A DNA stretch of 44,588 nt from Caldilinea sp. CFX5 (GTDB lineage: Bacteria; Chloroflexota; Anaerolineae; Caldilineales; Caldilineaceae), in NCBI GenBank assembly GCA_021405325.1, contig QWII01000124.1, forward strand, positions 1 to 44,588, read 5' to 3'. How positions within the stretch are numbered: the first letter of the stretch is position 1; every line of letters starts with the position of its first letter. Of this stretch, positions 40,975 to 44,588 are shown one piece after another. Under the pieces are notes generated by a model. The model made no database searches, was not told the origin of the DNA, and was given only the letters and a program-made list of their open reading frames with translations. The position numbers and the translations under genes were made by a program.

Positions 40975-42747
40975 TCACGGCGTCGCCGTGGGTGTTGCGC
41001 TGAGCGTTGCCGTTGGGCTTTCCGGCGTAGGGGTACGCGTGGGAGTGGGCGTGCGCGTTGGCGATGGCGTGCGGGTTGCAGTCCCGGTGCTGGTTGGCGT
41101 CAGGGTCGGGCCACCGGGCGTTGGGGTGGCGCCGCCGGTGCCGCAGATGGGGCCATGCATGATAGTGGCGTCCACCGCTGCACGCACGGTTACACATTCC
41201 GCTGACGCAGCGCCATAGAGATCCTGGCAAGCCTGGATAAAACCATTGTACGCATCTAAAAATTTGGAAGATGATGTGAGATAGGTGGCGTTGGTGCGAT
41301 AGGCAACTTGCGCCGCTTTATCAATCCCAATGCCGGTAATCGTATAGCCATTGAAGACGCCGCCATCCACCATCAAGGCAAAGGCTTTGTTCGGGACGCC
41401 GGAGTTCGAGTGCACGCCGCCATGATCGCCGGCGCCGCAATAATAGTTGGGGCTATCGGTGCGATCCGGGTCTTTGAAGCGGGTCGGGTCCATCATGTGG
41501 CGAATCGAACCAATGCCGGGAATGCTTTCGCCCATCTCCCAGCGCACGCTGTCGGCGTCATTGCCGCTGTTGTTGGTTAAATCCACCGCCTCGCCAAACA
41601 TATCGGAAAAGCTCTCATTGAGCGCGCCGGATTGATGGGAATAGATCAGATTAGAGGTGTGTTCGGTGACAGCGTGGGTCAACTCATGCGCCACCACATC
41701 ATCGACGGCAAAGCCTTCCCCATAGGTCATGCGCTCGCCGTCCCAGAAGGCGTTCTGGTACTTCTTGCCGTAGCAAACATAGGATCTTAATTCAGCGCCG
41801 GCGTTGTCATAGGAGTCGCGCTGAAAGTGGGTAAAGAAGAAATCATAGGTGTCACCAGCATAATCGTGGGCATTGTTGATGTCGTCCGCCGTACAATCGC
41901 TGACATTGGTCACTGGTCCGTCGGCTTCGGCCCGTCCAATCACCGCACTGGGGTAGCTTGTCGTGCGCTTGGCATTGTAGGTTGTCCGCCGGCGGCCATC
42001 GGTCACAGCCGGATAGCGAAAGCGCACGTCGCCTGTGTGAGCGTCAACAAAAATCCACTCGGCCAGATGGGGCTGCGCGGCCGAACCAACCCGCAATTGG
42101 TAGGTCAGGTAAGTGGCGCCGGCTTCGTCGGTAATCAACCCCGGATTGAACAACAGCAGGGTACTCTCGGTTACAACGGCATCAGGCGCCTCTAGCGCCT
42201 TGCGACCAATAGCGGCGGCCGCTTCTGCCGTCAATCTGGGCGTTGTGTCAACAGCGCCGGCATTCGGCAGGGTATATCCGTTGGCGACGGTCACTGCGCC
42301 TTCTGCCGTGACATGAACCAATAGATCGGCGCCGAAGACCGGTAGGCTTTTTTCCCTTTGTTGATAACGCACCTGCCGGTTGCCCAAGGCATCCGCTTCG
42401 ATACGCACTTGTTGCAACTGCGTTGTCGGGTCGGCAATGCCAAAGAGGGCGCCATACTGTTGCAAAAAGGCTTGGGCAACCGCTGCGGGCGCAACCTGCC
42501 CACGGGCGAACTCATGGGTCAAGATTCCGCCTTCTGCCGCAACCCAACGGGCGACACCCGTATGCGCATACAGCTCGACATGAAGCGGGCCGTCACTCTG
42601 CTGTTCTAGGCGTGTTTGGGCTGCCATCTGTGGCGTGGCTGTGGGTACGATCAGCGGTACACAGGCCGCACCGGACAGCACCGCCAACAACAGGGTTACG
42701 ATCACACTCTCCCAAAACCAGTTCCGTTTGTTCCATCGTCGCAGCAT
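40975..42747 (-). CDS. Secreted thermolysin-like M4 metalloprotease
   Basis: This 590-aa preproprotease starts at ATG 42747 (AAGGAG 8 nt upstream). The signal peptide covers about residues 1-29; the end (LSGAAC) could be a lipobox, though weak. Residues ~45-250 are the FTP/PepSY propeptide. The M4 catalytic domain (~255-545) has HELTH (354-358), the third zinc ligand Glu378 in NESFSD, and the later DHGGVHSNSGVPNKAF with the catalytic histidine. The C-terminal ~45 residues are a Pro/Thr-rich stalk (TPTRTPSPTRTPTP), probably a wall or surface spacer. It secretes a broad-specificity neutral protease, acting outside the cell with the S1 protease perhaps in peptide feeding. The family is certain. 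Confidence 0.95.
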   Translation of the reverse strand: MLRRWNKRNWFWESVIVTLLLAVLSGAACVPLIVPTATPQMAAQTRLEQQSDGPLHVELYAHTGVARWVAAEGGILTHEFARGQVAPAAVAQAFLQQYGALFGIADPTTQLQQVRIEADALGNRQVRYQQREKSLPVFGADLLVHVTAEGAVTVANGYTLPNAGAVDTTPRLTAEAAAAIGRKALEAPDAVVTESTLLLFNPGLITDEAGATYLTYQLRVGSAAQPHLAEWIFVDAHTGDVRFRYPAVTDGRRRTTYNAKRTTSYPSAVIGRAEADGPVTNVSDCTADDINNAHDYAGDTYDFFFTHFQRDSYDNAGAELRSYVCYGKKYQNAFWDGERMTYGEGFAVDDVVAHELTHAVTEHTSNLIYSHQSGALNESFSDMFGEAVDLTNNSGNDADSVRWEMGESIPGIGSIRHMMDPTRFKDPDRTDSPNYYCGAGDHGGVHSNSGVPNKAFALMVDGGVFNGYTITGIGIDKAAQVAYRTNATYLTSSSKFLDAYNGFIQACQDLYGAASAECVTVRAAVDATIMHGPICGTGGATPTPGGPTLTPTSTGTATRTPSPTRTPTPTRTPTPESPTATLSATPTATP

Positions 42748-42938
42748 ACCTATCTCTCCTTGCTTAGTCATCCAAATCAGCGTTAGTGACACAGTGTAGT
42801 GATACAAAGTGCATCAGACTTACAAGAAAGCGGCTTTCGTGTAACCTAACGTGAGGAAAGGAGTGGGCGTTGCGACGGAATCTAAGACATTTCTCCCAGA
42901 AAATGCGGTAAGATGTGCAATTTTTGTATTGCGTCAAT

Positions 42939-42988
42939 CAACAGGCCCGCGCACACCCTGACGAGCCAGGATGTGCGCGGGCCTGTTG
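42939..42988 (-). terminator. Terminator hairpin of the acyl-CoA dehydrogenase gene
   Basis: Two 22-nt arms (42939-42960 and 42967-42988) pair with one mismatch across a 6-nt loop, starting 27 nt after the stop of the minus-strand gene. It is very GC-rich, without a strict U-run. Confidence 0.7.
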
Positions 42989-43015
42989 GTTCGTAAGAAG
43001 GATAATGTGCGCGCC

Positions 43016-44188
43016 TTACTTGTGGCCGCGGAATAGCTCACGCACAATAATCAACTTCTGAATCTGAGTCGTTCCTTCGTAAATCTGATAGATTTTGGCG
43101 TCGCGCATGAGCTTTTCCACCGGATATTCACGGCTGTAGCCGTTGCCGCCAAAGACCTGAACGGCGTCGGTGGCGTTTTGCATGGCGGCGTCGGCGCAGA
43201 AGGCTTTGGCGATGGCGGCTTCGGTGGTATTGCGTTTGCCGTTATCCACCAGCCAGGCGGCTTTCCAGGCCAGATCACGGGCCGCTTCGGCGCGAATTTT
43301 CATATCGGCCAGGATAAAGCCGACGCCCTGATGTTGGTAAATGGGCTGACCAAAGGTGAAGCGTTCGCTGGCATACTTTACGGCCTCATCCAGCGCACGG
43401 CGGGCCAGACCGGTGGCGGCGGCGGCAACGGGGGGACGGCTCTTGTCAAAGACCTTCATGGCGATCATAAAGCCATCACCCTCGGCGCCCAGGCGGTTTT
43501 CTTCCGGCACCTCGACATTTTCAAAGAAGACTTGCGCCGTTTGCGCCGCATGTTGGCCCATCTTTTCCAGCGGTTTGCTGACGCTCAGACCGGGATAGTC
43601 CCGCTCGACAATAAAGGCGCTCATGCCGCGATGGCCGGCTTCGGGATTGGTCTTGGCAAAGACAATAAAAAAGCTGGCGACCGGTGCATCGGTGATCCAG
43701 GTCTTGCCGCCGTTAAGGATGTAGCGATCTCCCTGTTTGGTCGCTGTTGTCTTGATGCCGGCCACATCCGACCCTGCATCCGGTTCGGTGAGGGCATAGG
43801 AGATGATCTTGCCTTCCTCCGCAATGCGTCCGAAATAATGTTCTTTTTGGCGTTCGTTGCCGGCGATCAGAAGCGGCAGCGCAGCCAGTTGGTTGAGCAT
43901 CAGCGCCGTCTCAATGCCGGTGCAGCCATAGGCCATCTCCTCGCCGACAATGCACTCTTCCAACACACTGGCGCCCAGGCCGCCATATTCTTCGGGAATG
44001 TTGAGATTGACTAGGCCAACTTCGCGCGCTTTATTAAAAATATCCCACGGCCACTCGCCACTGCGATCATAATGTTCGGCTTTGGGGATAATCTCCTTGC
44101 GGGTAAAATCGCGCGCTAACTCTTGCAACATGCGTTGATCATTGGAAAGTTCAAAGTAAAGCCCTGCGGGTGTACCTGTTGTCGCCAT
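43016..44188 (-). CDS. Acyl-CoA dehydrogenase
   Basis: This 390-aa FAD flavoprotein oxidises acyl-CoA to enoyl-CoA in beta-oxidation or branched-chain amino acid breakdown, passing electrons to ETF. The sequence shows the family layout: helical N-terminal part with IPEEYGGLGASVLEECIVGEEMA, the FAD/substrate motif YALTEPDAGSDVAGIKTTA, WITDAPVASFFIVFAKT, and the C-terminal QVFGGNGYSREYPVEKLMRDAKI with the catalytic base Glu371 in YEGTTQIQ. The position of Glu is as in medium/short-chain enzymes rather than isovaleryl-CoA dehydrogenase. Chain length cannot be told. No ETF or thiolase genes adjoin it. A GGA-containing start site and a 23-nt palindrome lie upstream. Confidence 0.95.
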   Translation of the reverse strand: MATTGTPAGLYFELSNDQRMLQELARDFTRKEIIPKAEHYDRSGEWPWDIFNKAREVGLVNLNIPEEYGGLGASVLEECIVGEEMAYGCTGIETALMLNQLAALPLLIAGNERQKEHYFGRIAEEGKIISYALTEPDAGSDVAGIKTTATKQGDRYILNGGKTWITDAPVASFFIVFAKTNPEAGHRGMSAFIVERDYPGLSVSKPLEKMGQHAAQTAQVFFENVEVPEENRLGAEGDGFMIAMKVFDKSRPPVAAAATGLARRALDEAVKYASERFTFGQPIYQHQGVGFILADMKIRAEAARDLAWKAAWLVDNGKRNTTEAAIAKAFCADAAMQNATDAVQVFGGNGYSREYPVEKLMRDAKIYQIYEGTTQIQKLIIVRELFRGHK

Positions 44189-44588
44189 AATACCATCCTT
44201 TGGGTGATGGGGCGTCCCTTCCTGGAAGCGGCAGCGAGTGTCTGCTTATACAGAAGCGTTCCCGCCGCTTCCAGGAAGGGACGCCCAGCCGGAATCAATA
44301 CGCTGTTGTCTACAGTAAACCGGGAAGCGATTCTGAGGCTGTTGCCAACTTGTTGTTACTGTTCACTGGCTTAATCGTAGCGCAAGATGGGGCGGAAACA
44401 AAATAAGCGCTGTCGGCAAGCGTAATGCTCACCGACAGCGCTTATGAATAGTTGGTTGGTTAGTTGGTCGATGAAAGACGAACCAACTAACTATACTCAA
44501 ATCAGAATGAAAACCGGAATTTTTGGGGGAAGTGTGTTAAAATGAATCGCAAAGTCAGAGAAGCCACGGAAAGCCGAGGGAAGAACGA
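44189..44588. other. Gene-free end of the window with three hairpins
   Basis: No supported gene in these 400 nt. Besides the 44210-44286 palindrome, hairpins at 44403-44445 (14-nt arms, ataagcgctgtcgg) and 44459-44491 (10-nt arms, gttagttggt) are visible. A short frame from ATG 44540 runs to the window edge; its sequence looks like a degenerate CACAAAG-type repeat rather than a gene. Confidence 0.55.
44210..44286. repeat. Perfect 23-nt palindromic repeat upstream of the acyl-CoA dehydrogenase
   Basis: Arms 44210-44232 and 44264-44286 are perfect reverse complements around a 31-nt loop. It is 21 nt upstream of the acyl-CoA dehydrogenase start codon, so it would lie in its mRNA leader or block the promoter; its arm length and loop size equal those of the repeat at 4639-4715, although the sequences differ. 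Confidence 0.75.

Noticed and set aside
44540..44588. Partial gene running off the window end
   Set aside because: Only 16 codons; weak ribosome site; the sequence resembles a degenerate CACAAAG-type repeat.

Overview
The window reads as a chromosomal segment of a GC-rich (about 60%) free-living bacterium, most likely a member of the Chloroflexota (Anaerolineae/Caldilinea-like). This is an inference from the gene mix: a BTAD-type regulator, secreted proteases with Pro/Thr-rich tails, a GH4 glycosidase, a T-box on glyS and a contractile injection system (CIS) of the type that Chloroflexota, Actinomycetota and Cyanobacteria share. No rRNA, tRNA, CRISPR array, transposase or integrase was seen.

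Region 1 (1-5,042) holds three genes on the minus strand. They are a secreted chymotrypsin-like protease, a YaeQ-like PD-(D/E)xK protein and a protein with three tandem GT-A glycosyltransferase domains. A repeat-rich, gene-free strip follows.

Region 2 (5,043-34,107) is a nearly unbroken minus-strand cluster of 20 genes encoding a phage-tail-like CIS of the eCIS/Afp-PVC lineage. In transcription order it has a small protein, a DUF4255/Afp16-like terminator, an unknown beta-rich protein, sheath 1, tube 1, a giant sheath 2, tube 2, a LysM baseplate protein, a 56-aa protein that is easy to miss, a gpD-like hub, a gpV-like spike, a 499-aa protein with a C-terminal membrane segment, gp25, a baseplate-J-like wedge and a propeller/tail-protein-I fusion. 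It ends with two fibre-like proteins that share an N-terminal docking module (one has a C-terminal helix-hairpin-helix), a tape-measure-position protein, a AAA+ ATPase and a 1342-aa DUF4157 cargo/effector. The effector's last ~300 residues are encoded by markedly AT-richer DNA. There is no capsid, terminase, portal or T6SS membrane complex, so this is neither a prophage nor a T6SS. No PAAR tip gene was found. A SARP/BTAD regulator (34,493-35,437) lies just upstream on the same strand and is a plausible controller.

Region 3 (35,438-44,588) is housekeeping and accessory. It holds glyS behind a T-box-like leader, a small two-gene unit with a ribbon-helix-helix-like second protein (possible toxin-antitoxin), a NarL/LuxR-type response regulator, an orphan short protein, a GH4 alpha-galactosidase, a thermolysin-like M4 protease and an acyl-CoA dehydrogenase.

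The window is studded with long hairpin-forming intergenic repeats. Two copies of one element (65-150 and 34,354-34,437) differ by compensatory base-pair changes. Other hairpins sit inside the CIS cluster, around the sheath gene, before the fibre gene and before the ATPase gene, where they could tune mRNA stability and subunit ratios.
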